Shown here: positions 20,455 through 32,699 of the stretch, one piece after another | Layout: each line of letters begins with the position of its first letter | How positions within the stretch are numbered: position 1 is the stretch's first letter | Origin: Ariolimax columbianus | Taxonomy: Eukaryota > Mollusca > Gastropoda > Stylommatophora > Arionidae | DNA length: 64,000 nucleotides | Reading direction: 5' to 3' | NCBI GenBank assembly: GCA_036924085.1 | Contig: JAVGWX010000003.1 | Location: 120,280,264-120,344,263 of the forward strand | Notes under the pieces: generated by a model | Told to the model about the DNA's origin: nothing | Databases searched by the model: none | Seen by the model: the letters and a program-made list of their open reading frames with translations, nothing else | Position numbers and translations under genes: made by a program

Positions 20455-20885
20455 TATTAACCGACTTCACTGTAAATGTGCACCCTATTTCCTGTATACT
20501 TCCCTATATGAGGCTGAAACATGCACTGAAAAAAGTTTCGAAGCGTTTAAAATGTTGTGCTGCCTTAGAATAAAAAGAGTGAGTTGGACAGAAAGAAGAT
20601 CCAATGATTAAGTCCTCACTAAAGTAGGAGCTCAAAAAGAAATATTGAAACTGATTCACAAACGAAGATTGAGTTAGCTGGGACACAATACGAGACATTA
20701 AAGTCTTTTGCAGAAGATGCTAGAGGCAAGATACAGTGAAAAAGAGGAAAGGGGGCGCCCAAGACTCCCCTTTACATCTCAGGCATGCAGAGACATTAAA
20801 TTACGAACCATGCTGAATTGAAGAAATCTTCAGAGGATAGGATCAAATAAAGAGACATGTTCTGACAACCTTACAACCAGTCTTA
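20455..20885 (+). mobile_element. LINE RT C-terminal fragment, degraded
   Basis: The plus frame reads LYEAETCTEKSFEAFKMLCC, RIKRVSWTERRSND, EILKLIHKRRLS, a stop, LGHNTR and KEERGRPRLPF. This is the C-terminal post-RT region of a LINE (ETWT...FEMWCYRR..RISW...LGH...RGRPR) with stops. It ends in a segment gacatgttctgacaacctta that is repeated at 21095-21114. Confidence 0.65.
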
Positions 20886-21140
20886 GAACAGATCATCTGC
20901 AGAAGACGGATGTGTCGGACCGAAAGATGTAAATATCACAGTCAAAATGTAAAATAGCGACACAACGCAATCCGTTCTCTGGACTACATCCTGCTACTTG
21001 CAAAGCCCTGTTCAGGACTTCGTAGCAGGAGATTGAGAACGAACGAAGAAGAAAAGGAGAACAGACCAACCAGAGGATAGGGTCAAATAGAGAGACATGT
21101 TCTGACAACATGACAACCAGTCTCAGGACTTATCAATTAA
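20886..21140 (+). mobile_element. Short family C SINE between two LINE 3' ends
   Basis: 20900-21062 is a short family C copy (gaagacggatgtgtcggacc to the cgaagaagaaaagg tail). The about 65 bp before it (20829-20895) and after it (21069-21140) are diverged duplicates containing gagacatgttctgacaac and caaccagtct. The second continues into a gatgatgatgac tail. The flanking duplicates are either two LINE 3' ends or an unusually long duplicated target. Confidence 0.65.
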
Positions 21141-21234
21141 AGATGATGATGACGTTCGGTTTGTAAAGCAAGCTCACAATTCCTTGACCATAAGCTCCAT
21201 GGTCACACGCTCATACTATCAAAAGAACAGCATG

Positions 21235-21480
21235 GACCGAATATGCAGCAGGCAATTAGCTGACAGCAGGCAGGGGCTCATAGCCTGACCCATAACTGAC
21301 CAAGACCATGTTCCACATCCAAGTGGCGGCACTGGAAACAGACTGCAACTATACATCCTGGTTAAGAGATAGGGATCGAAGAGGGAAGGCAAACTTAGTC
21401 CCAAAAATGTCGTGCTGAAATTGGACGTGTCTGGCCGAAAACCGCAGGATATCGCAGCATCACTATAAACTACGATACAA
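21235..21480 (+). mobile_element. Diverged SINE-like repeat, family C
   Basis: cataactgaccaagacc, ggaaacagactgcaac, gagatagggatcgaagaggg and attggacgtgtctggccga mark the diverged subfamily; matches 54030-54290. Confidence 0.6.
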
Positions 21481-22420
21481 CGTCACAAACGTCATTTTCA
21501 GGACGAAAAAAAAAAAACCAGAGAAAGAAAAGAACGGTAGTTCCACAACATAAATTTCTGTCGGGAAAGAGGTGTTTTACTTAATTGTACGGAATCTAAG
21601 CATTTTGTCAGATTCATTTGCCTGTTTTCATTTTAAAATCGGGAACCCATTTACAGCTAACTAGAAGTCTGCTGTTACGCGAAAGCAGTACATTTCCCAT
21701 GAGAAAAAAAGCGCTCTAAACACTCTGCCGCTTATGTTCCACAAATATGGTAAAAAAATAATAAATGATATATTCGAATGCCCCAACAAAATACAAAATT
21801 GAATGTCACAACTAAATGAGAAGCACGATAGTTAAGATTGTACAGCATAATAATAATAATACATTTTAAAAGTCAACACTTAGTATTTATATTTTATGAA
21901 AATATGACTAAACAATAAATATTAACACCGCAACAACCAAATTCTAAATATGAACAACTTTACTTTTGAAAACACTAGGTCAACATTCAAATATATATTT
22001 AAATCAAATTAATGTTTCTACTTTTTGCCTAAATCACGAAAAGCCAATCAAAGGCATATTCCTCCTCTAGTTTTTATCCCTGAAAGACTATTTACTGGAA
22101 TATTGAACAAAATACAGTATGTGTCTAATATTTATTTTAAGAGAATATAACAAATACAATCTTACTATTCACAACTACATTACATTATATACCAGAACAC
22201 CTGTTGCTGCAAACTGTTCTGTACTAAATTTTCTTTATGGCGAATATCATATTTATCTGAAATCTCAAACACGATCAATATTCGTCATGATGCATACAGT
22301 GTTCAAATGCGCATTATACACCTGTACATTTTTCACATCTCCACTTCTACCTGATGCGTATAAGTGGGTGTTCTCAAAGTGACATAGATGGCAGTTGAAA
22401 TGTTCTAATAATATGGTTGG
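21481..22420. other. AT-rich sequence, no gene recognised
   Basis: No host exon found. An 87-codon plus-strand open frame at 22119-22382 has no recognisable motif, and no start or splice context supports it. A box-like cataagcggcagagtgtttag on the minus strand near 21740 suggests a decayed tRNA-type SINE head. Confidence 0.3.
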
Positions 22421-22424
22421 TAGA

Positions 22425-22780
22425 GCGCATGAGCTGCAGCGGTCAGAGACCCATAGCTAACTGCTTGCGTCAGGGCCAGCGAACCAGAGCTGCCAAGACC
22501 CTTCTACACCTTCACGCGGTGACCCTGGATAACAGGCTGCAAAAGAGCATACTGGCTAAGGAGAAGAGATCGAAGAGGGAACGCTAACCCGGTACTCAAA
22601 AAATGTTTGCTGAAGTCGGATGTGTTGGACCGAAAGGTGCAAATATCGCAGTCAAGCTGTAAACCACGACACAACGCATTCCGTTCTCTGGACTACATTC
22701 TGCTACTTACGCCCGTGTCAGGGTTTGGTAGCGGGAGGTTGAGAGCAAACGAAGCCAAGCCAAGCCATAGTGTTGGTAGC
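22425..22780 (+). mobile_element. SINE-like repeat, family C, near full length
   Basis: From gcatgagctgcagcggtcag through cttctacaccttcacgcggt, ctaacccggtactc, tgtgttggaccgaaaggtgc and acaacgcattccgttctctg to cgaagccaagccaagcc. No coding. Confidence 0.8.
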
Positions 22781-22979
22781 TTATACAGCCATTTGCTGAA
22801 ACAGACTGATCCCTAATAGATCTGTCCGGAATGATTTGACGTCGACCAGAGCAGTTCTCAGAGCACTTTCGCCGATCCCAATGACAAGTATTTATTCTAA
22901 GCACGCGGACACAGTATATACCAAAGAAGAAAAAAGTTGAAGTAAAAGTATATAGCCCCTTTCAGTCATGACTAACTAA

Positions 22980-23475
22980 AAGATGATGCACTCCCTTTGA
23001 CCAGTATCACATAGTGCCCAGCCGGGAGACGTTCGGGTTCATGTGCCCTCCATATGATCTTATCACGTGTGTCGTTGACTTATTTGCCCGTTGATCGCAT
23101 CCTATTCCATGCCTTCAAACTGTCCAATATATTCTCTCTTTACCTCCGTCTGCTCCTCTTCAATGCGATTGTGCTCGTTGTCACCTTGTGTTCCAACTCG
23201 TCTCTTCTCATGACAGGTCCGAACTAAGGATGACTACCTTGCCTTGCTTTGATATGTCAGTACTGGTTCCACGTAGCATCCGAGAACTCTCTTCCTTAAA
23301 TCTAATGATAGGGTTTTATTGTACAAGATTTCCCTCATACTCTGGAAGACTCATTTTTGCGTTGGCCATTCTGTTCTTTATTTCAAAAGTGCATTTCCCA
23401 TCTGAACTGATTCAGCGTACCCACGTATTGAAGTGAGTGTTTATTATTTGAGTTCCGTCTCGCTCACCTTTATAC
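22980..23475 (-). mobile_element. LINE RT C-terminal fragment, degraded
   Basis: The minus strand reads IRGYAESVQMGNALLK, SMREILYNKTLSLDLRKRVLGC and YVEPVLTYQSKAR. This matches the post-RT segment of LINEs of the type I.MAK.AF.KMK.LLTN..ISL..RKRVL.CYIEPVLLYGSE. A later piece (HMNPNVSRLGTMCD) is the C-terminus. Many stops. Confidence 0.6.
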
Positions 23476-24000
23476 AACCAGTACTCTATGCTGGGTTTTT
23501 GTTGGTTTTCACTTTTCCTTGCTGTGTTTTATTTTTTAAATCAAAGAGCATGACCTTCTTTTTTGTCTAGTCTTGAGGTTACTCTTCAGGACACATTTTC
23601 ACTTGAATCGGGCTGCAGCTTCGATCTCCTAGAATGTCAGATCCATGCCCTTGCTTTCATGTCCTCTTTACACACAACTTTAAACCTCAACTGTGATCGA
23701 TCGATTGTTCTTGTACCATCTACCATTCCCCCAAATAGAATATTCAATCAACAAACGACTTTGTTCCCCATAGGAACACGCCACTGTAGATTACTAGGTC
23801 ACTTCTTCCGACTAAATGTCCACGTGCAACCTGAATGCATAGCCCGGAACATGTTCTACACCCACAGCGACCTATGACACCACAAGCCTGGCAAAAGGTA
23901 GCAGAACTGAGACAGAAGCTATGGGGTTACCGTCAAGATCTAGACAAGACTTATCTTCGTCCTGACCACGGAATTGCTGATATAGCATGACCAACAAATA
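23476..24000. other. No gene recognised
   Basis: A 104-codon plus-strand open frame at 23563-23877 (Leu/Thr/Ser-rich) has no motif known to me, no clear start context and no splice signals. It is most likely a chance frame next to the LINE fragment. Confidence 0.3.
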
Positions 24001-24004
24001 CTTG

Positions 24005-24355
24005 AACGGGATCAAGATGCTGAGCAGCGCATGAGCTGCAGTGATCAGCGACCCATAGCTGACTGCTAGCGTCAGGGCCAGCGAACCAAAGCTGCCAAGA
24101 CCCTTCTACACCTCCACGCGGTGATCCTTGATAACAGGCTGCTGCATGGCAGACTGGCTAAGGAGAAGGGATCGAGGAGGGAATGCTAACCCGGTACTCA
24201 AAAAATGCTTGCTGAAATCGGATGTGTTGGACCGAAAGGTGCAAATATCGCAGTCAAGCTGTAAACTACGACACAACGCATTCCGTTCTCTGGACTACAT
24301 TCTGCTACTTAAGCCCTTTCAGGGTTTGATAGCGGGAGATTGAGAACGAACGAAG
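24005..24355 (+). mobile_element. SINE-like repeat, family C, near full length
   Basis: Nearly identical landmarks to 22425-22780 and 52138-52490: gatcaagatgctgagcagcg, cttctacacctccacgcggt, gcttgctgaaatcggatgtg, gagattgagaacgaacgaag. The copies at 52138 and 60237 start with the same gatcaagat segment, which defines the 5' end. Confidence 0.85.
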
Positions 24356-24827
24356 CCAAATACTTGAACACAGACGGAGAAAATTTAATATTCGTCTTGA
24401 CAATATCTTCAATTTAAAAACAAGAAAACGGGATTCATAGAGCTTGTGCAGGAAGGATGATCGTCATATGTACTTTCTGTGTTCCTCAAATGGTGAGCAC
24501 TTGTGTTGCAAGTGTTCAGTAGCAACCACAATCGCAACTCTACCTACATGACTGTTATGTGTTTAAGTAAATGCGTACTAAGCACTGGCTCACGGAGACG
24601 AGCCTTCACACAAAATTATTTGGGAGTCTTGAAGAACTCTCCACTACATCAAGTTTTGTCTAGAAAACTGGTCTCACGTGTAGACAAACAAATAACAACA
24701 AAAAACATGGCGATCGAGAAAGACTCCGAGGCTAGTAAATAAACAAGGCAGCGACAACAATCAAAGATACACGTAACATTCAAGCACTTGGAAAACATAT
24801 ACAACAATTTACAAAAAAGAATGCTGC

Positions 24828-24990
24828 CGAAGACGGATGTGTCGGACCGAAAGGTGCAAATATCGCAGTCAAGCTGTAAACTAGCGACACCACGCATTCC
24901 ATTCTCCAGACTACATCCTGCTACTTACAAAGCCATGTTCAAGGCTTAGTAGCGGGAGATTGAGAACGAACGCAGAAGAAAAAGAAGACA
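24828..24990 (+). mobile_element. Short family C SINE with (gaa)n-like tail
   Basis: gaagacggatgtgtcggacc to aacgcagaagaaaaagaaga; imperfect flanking duplicates acaaaaaagaa and acaaaaaaaga. Confidence 0.75.
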
Positions 24991-24999
24991 AAAAAAGAT

Positions 25000-25735
25000 T
25001 GTGCAGTAATATACAATACTGGTTCGAACCACGGACTTACAGGTGACGGATGCACCTCGCTGAAATGAAAGACAAGTTATGAGATTGTTATTGTGGTGTC
25101 TAGCTTAACACAAAGCTCGAGTGATTAACATGTACTTGTATGTTGGATTGGTGTCGGTTCTTTGCTAGCATGACATGTTCAGTAATCATTCTTCTTCTTC
25201 TTCATCATCTTGTTCTTTCGACTTCAATGACTTTAACAAGGATAGCAGTCAGCTCGATGCTATGCGCACTCGCATTCAGTGACATTCGTTGTTTGTTATT
25301 GGTTATTTGTGCTGGTTTTTGGGACCTGCAGAAGTCACACTAACTGGTAGATCATTTATAGAATATATGGTCACATGACAAGAAGGAGGTCGCGCGGCAT
25401 ATGGATGGTTGAGCTTAGACTGATCTTGCAACTTCACGAACTCACAAGAACCGGTGCAACGCGTTTGGCTCAGGACATAGCAAGTGAAGTAAGTTACTAA
25501 CGCTGCTCAAGGACATAAATGAGCGGGAAAACTAAACAGCTAATCTTCTTTTGTTGGCTGGCTACATGATATCTTAGTCTGTTGTGGTGTGCTAATTCTG
25601 AAGATTATTACTAGTTCATTGCCGTTGAGTTGGTAATATGTATAAAATGTTTGATAGCATTAGGTCTTTCTTCACTTGCAGGGATGTTGCAATATGGGTA
25701 CTTTCATATAACGAAGGATCGTTTGTGGCTAACGC

Positions 25736-25791
<56 letters not shown>

Positions 25792-26430
25792 GGGAGGAGG
25801 CATGGAAACTATGCCAACTGAACAGCCACATTTCCAAACGTCACTCTTGCTGCGTGACATGTGTGTCACCTGGATGATCGCTCTCGATTTCAAAGAGTCT
25901 ATTACTTCTATCTTTTCTGATGTTTGGTAAGAATTTTTTCAGAGTGATTTGAAAAATATTTCTTTATTGTTCTGTTTACAATAATTCACTTAGTTATTAT
26001 CAAGTTTATTATTGACTGTCCATCATCGTGGTCGATAAGGACAACAAAATCACTCTCATCACAACTCGCATATCAATTTTTGTTTTTGGGGTGCGTGTAT
26101 AGCTAATCAGGTAAGTACGAAAGGTACTGCCATACGACTGGCACACGTTATCTGCAAGTAGTATGTATTTGCTCTGCGCCATAGATTATCGAATTGCTCA
26201 TCTGTCATAGGTTATCTGCAAACAGTACTCCGCGCTACCATGATATCGCTGTTGACTGTACTCAAGTCGGTCTATTTTGCGCCAGATTTTCTTAAATGGT
26301 TACGTTGATCTGTCAGCTAGTTAGTGTACCCTGCGGTTTGACATTGAAGCGCTTCTTCGGTAGCCCTCCTGTACACCGTCCTTTCATCAGCTCGCCATAC
26401 AGAATCTACTTTAGGAGTCGCTCAATTGAT
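25000..26430. other. No gene recognised; includes a (GA)n microsatellite
   Basis: A (ga)n run spans about 25738-25788. A tRNA-box-B-like ctggttcgaaccacgg is at 25019-25034 with no tRNA around it. No exon with convincing splice signals was found. Confidence 0.4.
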
Positions 26431-26432
26431 AT

Positions 26433-26622
26433 ACACTAACCCGGTACTCAAAAAATGCTTGCTGAAGTCGGATGTGTTGGACCGAAAGGTGCAAATAGCG
26501 CAGTCAAGCTGTAAGCTATGACACAACGCATTCCGTTCTCTGGACTACATTCTGCTACTTAGGCCCGTGTCAGGGTTTGATAGCGGGAGATTGAGGACGA
26601 ACGAAGCCAAGCCAAGCCAAAT
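26433..26622 (+). mobile_element. Family C SINE, 3' half
   Basis: Starts at acccggtactcaaaaaatgc and runs to cgaagccaagccaagcc; 5'-truncated. Confidence 0.8.
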
Positions 26623-26697
26623 GTGGAGCGTAGTAGTCGTTGCGTGCGAGGTGTTTGATAGTGGTGGGCATCATGATCACTTACTTATAATTATTAT

Positions 26698-27062
26698 AAA
26701 ATGTCTGAGGTTCCAGCCAATATCAAATGTCTGAGATTCCAGCCAATATCAAATGTCTGAGGTTCCAGCCAATATCAAATGTCTGAGGTTCCAGCCAATA
26801 TCAAATGTCTGAGGTTCCAGCCAATATCAAATGTCTGAGGTTCCAGCCAATATCAAATGTCTGAGGTTCCAGCCAATATCAAATGTCTGAGGTTCCAGCC
26901 AAAATCAAATGTCTGAGGTTCCAGCCAATATCAAATGTCTGAGGTTTCAGCCAATATCAAATGTCTGAGGTTTCAGCCAATATCAAATGTCTGAGGTTTC
27001 AGCCAATATCAAATGTCTGAGGTTCCAGCCAATATCAAATGTCTGAGGTTCCAGCCAATATC
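26698..27062. repeat. 26-bp tandem array, about 14 copies
   Basis: Unit aaatgtctgaggttccagcc plus aatatc. Copies are nearly identical; variants are ttcc/tttc and one aaaatc. A run of three tttc copies sits together, suggesting recent local expansion. The unit length is not a multiple of three, so no repeated peptide is encoded. Confidence 0.95.
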
Positions 27063-27069
27063 AATCCAT

Positions 27070-27330
27070 ATTAGAACATGCCTCATGCGAGTGAGAAGGC
27101 TAGCATCAGGGTCAAGTGAAAATACGGATCAGGACCCAGCCTCCCATCCGCACCGTGATCTTGAAAAGAGATTTGTGTTTCAGCAGCCTGGCCAACGAGA
27201 TAGGGGTCGATACTGATCCCCGTAGTGGTGAGCCTGCTGTGGTACGTGACATTACAGTTACTCTACAGCGATGGGGATCCAGGCCTACCTACTTCAGTAC
27301 TCCCTGGATGTATGACAAGCAAATGGAAAC
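27070..27330 (-). mobile_element. Family D SINE, diverged
   Basis: Landmarks tagcatcagggtcaagtg, gtgtttcagcagcctggcca, gagataggggtcgatactga and ggatccaggcctacc. It follows directly on the 26-bp array. Confidence 0.55.
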
Positions 27331-27369
27331 CCGCCACCAGAGAAATTCGTCAATAATCAGGATCTGTGA

Positions 27370-27705
27370 TCTAACTGGGGTTAAACAAACAGAAAACTAT
27401 GATTCCATGATCTGGCAGCGGAGGTGAGTGGTTAAACAAACAGAAAACTATGATTCCGAAGCCTTGCAGTGGTTAAACAAACAGAAAACTATGATTCTGT
27501 GATATGACAGTGGTTAAACAAACAGAAAAATATGATTTCGTGATCAGACTGTTGTTAAACAAACAGAAAAATGATTCCGTGATCGGACTGTTGTAAACAA
27601 ACAGAAAAATTTGATGCCCTGATCTGACAGCGGTTAAAAAACCAAAAAATATGATTCCGTAGCCTGGCATTGGTTAATCAAACAGAAAAATATGACTACC
27701 TTAAA
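27370..27705. repeat. Imperfect tandem array of a 40-45 bp unit, about 8 copies
   Basis: Core ggttaaacaaacagaaaa followed by a diverged tatgattccgtgatctggca segment. One further isolated core occurs at about 27880-27897. Copies vary in length and sequence, so this is older than the 26-bp array. Confidence 0.85.
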
Positions 27706-27754
27706 AACAGCTTGTTTCCAGCGAGCGCTAAAATGGAAAAGAAATAGTGGTCTT

Positions 27755-27850
27755 GGTCAGTATATTGTACTTGACCCTGACGCTACGTCCTGTTCAGTAT
27801 ATTGTATCTGACCAGACTAGCGTCTCAGTTCCCCCTGACAGTGGGAAACT
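27755..27850 (+). mobile_element. Family D SINE, 3' fragment
   Basis: tggtcttggtcagtatattg, cctgacgctac, ctgaccagactagcgtctca and gttccccctgac match the 3' end of the copy at 45010-45375. Confidence 0.6.
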
Positions 27851-27929
27851 TAAAAAAATTATTCCTGGGTCTGACAGTGGTTAAACAAACACAGAAAGAT
27901 ATGTGAGGTAGGATCTTGGTCAATATGTT

Positions 27930-28770
27930 TTACCTGACCCTGGTGTGAGCCTAAGTTTGCAATAGATTAATTTTGAACAAGTTGTTAGAAGCGCACTCTT
28001 ATATTCTATTGATGAGTGCACATGACCAAAGTATAAACTTTTCAGAGTATCCTTGTCTGATCCCCATGATGTACCAGCAAGGCTCTTTAATAGCTGTAAA
28101 TGTCTCACGGCTTTATTCTTTTCATTCTAGATGTGATGTTTGAGGCTGAGTTGTTGGTCAAGCGTGACTCCAAGACATGTGGGGTATTCTTCTCTAATCA
28201 ATTGGTGTTCCTCTAATCTCAAAATTATATTTTGTTTGGCAACTTTGTGACCCTTGGTGAAGATGGCATACACTGCCTTTTCACAGTTGATTTATAGTTT
28301 CCATGTTTGGCAGCAGTCGCGCAGTCTCCTCGGATCTCCATTTAGCCTTCGTGCCCCACTATCAATGTTTTCATGGTTCAGCCATATTGACAGGTCATCA
28401 GTATACAAATCTTTTTCAATATGATCTGGTCTGCTAACTCATTGACATAGATCAGGAAAAGTGTACAGCTTAAAGACGAGTCTTGAGATAATCCTTCTAA
28501 AACTTCTTAAGAGATAGAATAATTCACTTTGGTCTGGATAGCTTACCCTGTCAGAAAATAATTTATCCAGTTGTAGGGATTGCCTTGAATTTCCATGTTA
28601 AATATCTTTATCAGAAGACCTTTCCTCCAAACACGACAATCGTACGCCTGTTATAGGTAAACAAAAAAGATGGCCACTCCTACAGTATTCTTGTTGTTCT
28701 GGAAGCCTTAATTTATTCTTTGGGTTAGCCTAAAAAGCTGATTTTCTGTGCAGCTTCTAATTCTAAACCC
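27930..28770 (-). mobile_element. Degraded LINE RT (Jockey/I-like)
   Basis: On the minus strand: QAYDCRVWRKGLLIKI, YNWINYFLTG, LSCTLFLIYVNELAD, LMTCQYG (from the catalytic DD region), then LQLLKSLAGTSWGSDKDTLK and SLYFGHVHSSIEYKSA. These follow the order of the LINE at 6265-9210 (KLAGTSWGADESILKKLYTG, RPVLEYG) but with many stops, so it is an older relative. Confidence 0.7.
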
Positions 28771-28828
28771 GGTTTCTTTCTGATGTAAAGTGTTAGATTT
28801 CTACAGGAACCAATAGAGACGTATGCTT

Positions 28829-28902
<74 letters not shown>

Positions 28903-28920
28903 TATATATATATTAATTAT
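28829..28920. repeat. (TA)n microsatellite, about 90 bp
   Basis: Continuous TA run with a single interruption near 28899, directly preceding a LINE 3' fragment. Confidence 0.95.
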
Positions 28921-28984
28921 GGCTTCCAATGCGGTGAATGCAATTCCAAAATCGGAACTGCTTATACATACTTGAGCGACAAAG

Positions 28985-29402
28985 CTGATAGTGGGATTCC
29001 AGAATTACAGTTATGAGGAAAGATTTTTAAAAACCGGCTTACAGTGTCTAGAAGAGAGAAGAATTCGTGGTGACTTAATACAGGTTTATAAGATGATCAG
29101 AGGAATAGATAAATTAGACTATAACAAGTTTTTAAAATACAGCCACCAACAAGAACAAGAGGGCACAGCTACAAGTTGACTAAGGAGAGGTCCAGATTAG
29201 ATATTAGGAAGTATTTTTTTAGTCAGAGAGTTGTGAATGCTTGGAATGCATTGCCAAGGGAGGTGGTGGAGGCCGGGACGATTAATGCATTTAAGAATAA
29301 ATGGGATGCTTATAGCTTTTAGAGCAAGGTGATGTAAATGGAACTGGTTATATACAGATTCTGCAGTCTTCTAAACCAGTATAAAGACGTTAAGTTTAAG
29401 TT
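28985..29402 (+). mobile_element. LINE 3' end with (taagtt)n-type tail (CR1-like)
   Basis: Plus frames read YEERFLKTGLQCLEERRIRGDLIQVYKMIRGID and, after a frameshift, RVVNAWNALPREVVEAGTIN and AFKNKWD. This is the C-terminus typical of CR1-like RT ORFs (YE.RL...GL..LE.RR.RGD.I..YKI). The noncoding 3' end carries cttctaaaccagtataaaga then gttaagtttaagttt. The same 3' end is at 55333-55565 (reverse) and 58626-58697 (reverse). Confidence 0.8.
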
Positions 29403-29404
29403 TG

Positions 29405-31895
29405 ATGATCTAAATGCTTGGGTGGGAACGAACTCGAATTCATGACCAGTTGTTTAAGTAAACACAATATTGGGCGCATGAACGAAAATGGACAAAAGCT
29501 GCTAGAATTCTGCACACAAAAAATTATCTGCATCACAAACTTTTTCTTTGCAACAAAAGATCGCTTTAAAGTATCATGGAAACACCAAAGATCCGGTCAT
29601 TGGCATCAGCTTGACTTTATTAGCACTAGGAGACAACATCTGAATCACACACAAGTGCTGACTGTGATACTGACCACACGTTGGTCGTCTTCCGCGTCAA
29701 GCTGAGACCTAAGAGAATCTTCACAGCAAAGCACAAACCCATTTTTTGAGGATAAATTTAGTCAACACCAAGGATCCTGAAAAGTGTTTCAAGTTCCAAC
29801 AGCAGCTTGCAGATGTTCTCACTGATACATCAGGAGACTGTACAGCTGGTGAAAGGTGGGATGTAATCAAAGAAGCTACCCCCAAAGCAGCTATAACAGC
29901 TTATGGCATTAGAGAACACAGCAATCAAGACTGGTTTGAGGCAAATAGTCAGATACTGCAGCCTTTGGTTAACAGGAAAAAGGTAGAATTTCAAAGAAAC
30001 AAAGACAAAACAACACGAAACACTCTCAATGTATTGAAATTAGCAAGAAAAGAAGTGCAAAGGACAGCTAGACAGTGTGCAAATGACTATTGGATACATT
30101 TTTGTGAGAATATCCAAGATGCTTTCAATAATGGTAACATCAGAGGCATGTATGAAGGGATAAAGAAAGCCATCAGCCCAACAGTGAAAAAGAGTGCGCC
30201 GCTAAAAGCTTTATCTGGGGAGATCATCACTGATAAGAGGAAGAAGTTAGACAGATGGATAGAGCACTATCTTGAACTCTACTTTAAGCGAGACAGAGCT
30301 AACAGAAGATACCCTCAATGCCATCAAGGCCATTCCAACTCTGGACCATCTGGATTCGCTGCCAACCATGGCAGAAGTTAACTGTGCTATTGCTGACCTT
30401 GCTTCTAGTAAGGCTCCAGGAAAGGATGGAATCCCAATAGAGATCATCAGGAGTGGAAAGGACATACTTGCACCACAGATACACCAGTTGATAACATTAT
30501 GCGGGCGTGAAGGACAGGTCCCGCAAGTTTTCAAAGATTTGATTATTGTAACTTTGTACAAGAACAAGGGGGACCGGAGTGACTGCAACAACTACAGAGG
30601 AATTTCATTTCTGTGTACCGTTGGGAAGATACTTACTAGAATTGTTCTGCGCAGACTCCAGGTCCTATGAGACCAGGTTTACCCAGAGTAACAGTACAGT
30701 TTTCGTCGAAATAGGTCTACCACAGATATGATATTCTCGTTACGACAGTTGCAAGAGAAATGTAGAGAACAAAAGCAGCCATTGTATATTGCCTTCATAG
30801 ATTTCACGAAGGCATTTGACTTGGTCAGTCGTGTGGATCTGTTCAAAGTGCTCAGTAGGATTGGTTGCCCACCGATTCTTCTGAGTATTATCGAGTCGTT
30901 CTACACTGACATGAAAGGTACCATCAACTTTGATGGTGGGTCCTCAGAGGAATTTGCAATCAAGTGAGAAGTAAAACAAGGCTGTGTACTTACTCCAACC
31001 CTCTTTGGAATATATTTCTCACTTCTCTTGAAGCATGCATTTCATGGTATCTTCATTCATTCTCGTACAGATGGTGGCCTATTCAATTCCCAAAGACTGA
31101 AAGCCAAGACCATAATAAAAACTGCTCTTTGCTGATGATTCCGCAATTACGACTCACTCAGAGGAGGAACTGCAAAGCTTACTATCTGCATTTTCTGCTG
31201 TGAGTTCGGGTTAACAATCAGCAATCAAATCAATAATAAAATGAAAACAAAAGTTATGGTCCAGGGTGCAAATAAGCCACCAGTAATCTCCATTGATGAT
31301 GAGGTTCTCGATGTAGTAAATCATTTTACATACTTGGGATCCTCAGTCAATAATAAACTATCCCTGGACCAAGAGATTAATATCAAGAAAGGCAAGACAG
31401 CAAAAACAATGAGCAGATTAACAAAAATGGTCTAGGAGAACAAGAAGCTCGCTGTTAAACCAAAAATCCTTGTTTATCAGGTTTGTGTCCTCAGCACCCT
31501 TCTTTATTGCAGAGAAACATGGTCTACCTTCACGCACCAGGAGAGGCAGCTAAACAACTTTCACATGAGGTGCCTGCACAGAATCCTGGGAGTTGGGTGG
31601 CAGGACAAGATCACCAACGTAGAGGTGTTGGAGAGAACAGGTACTGTCACAGTCTTTTTCATGCTTGGTCTTCGAAGACTCCAATGGCTGGGACACACTC
31701 AGAGGATGGAGGATGGCAGAATACCAAAATATCTTCTCTATGGGGAATTACAGTTGGGGAAATAGTCTCGGGGCCGGCTATCACTTCGCTACAAGGATGT
31801 GTGCAGACGAGATATGAATGATGCAGGCATTTATTGGGAATCAATAAGTATGGAATACGATTACAAAGCATGCAATCAAACTCATCATCATCATC
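29405..31895 (+). mobile_element. LINE with endonuclease end and reverse transcriptase, degraded
   Basis: In order: endonuclease end (HNIGRMNENGQKLLEFCTQ, HWHQLDFISTRRQ); a 200-residue linker open frame at 29746-30381 (DWFEANSQILQPLVNRKK); RT motifs LASSKAPGKDGIP, YRGISFLCTVGKILTRIVLRR, RNRSTTDMIFSLRQLQEKC, YIAFIDFTKAFDLVSR, VKQGCVLTPTLFGIYFSLLL; a lost catalytic ADD region near 31130; then FTYLGSSVNN, FHMRCLHRILGVGW, LQWLGHTQRMEDGRIPK and RYKDVCRRDMND. The tail is (tca)n near 31885. Frameshifts near 30255, 30670, 30965 and 31435 make it inactive. It is the most complete of the endonuclease/RT LINEs here. Confidence 0.88.
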
Positions 31896-32699
31896 AGTCC
31901 CATAACCTAGAAGGTCGTTGATGCATCGTTATTGCAGTTTGTAGTACCAGCTCTTGCCATACAACGGTGTGTCTTGAGCCGATACACACTTGACGGAGCC
32001 CATCTCTCTCCAGGTGGCAGTTCATTATAGTTGTATCAAAATTTCATACAACAAAACTGACTAGGGCGAAGGGTGTCAATCCCATAAAGTTCAGCCGTCT
32101 GAACTAGACCGTGAAATATGACACAGGTTTAAGCGTAGTGCTATTCATATAACCGATGTCCATTCCAAGATAATCGGACAGAAGAAAACACACAAAACAA
32201 ACGAATTAACCAGTTCAAATGGAAAACAACAACACGTTTCCATGAACACAAGGGTAAGTCATCGACTAGTATGAATTCCCGGCAAAATCCATGGTCTGGC
32301 AGCATCTATAATGAACTAAAACAGAAGAGCAATGTAGACTCTCAGTCAGTTATGGCGCCATCTTTGCTGCTCTTCCCAAACACTTTAGTGTCCCTAAACA
32401 CCAGGCTATTCAAGACATCACAGTTACTACTATTTGATCTTACATGTTCAATGATAAACATTGCTTAGCTTTCAAAACCATTTGATTTGCCTCATGGTAT
32501 CATCTGAATGCCACCATTTGAAGTCTTTATATTCCATTGCCTAAAAGATTTTTGTAGTTTCTTTCCTTTTTTATTCTTGGTTTGTATTTTTTGTAATTTT
32601 ACTTAACCTGTCTTGACTGCTGTTCTTCGCTACACTTGGGTGATTTTAGACAAATCAACATAATATTTTTGCTGCCACAACATAATGTAGATTCCTTTT
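31896..32699. other. No gene recognised
   Basis: Noncoding sequence; no motif or repeat landmark seen. Confidence 0.4.

Noticed and set aside
22119..22382. 87-codon plus-strand open frame as a gene
   Set aside because: No motif, no splice signals, AT-rich composition; consistent with chance.
26698..27062. CRISPR array
   Set aside because: The 26-bp units are directly adjacent with no spacers, in a clearly eukaryotic context; it is a minisatellite.
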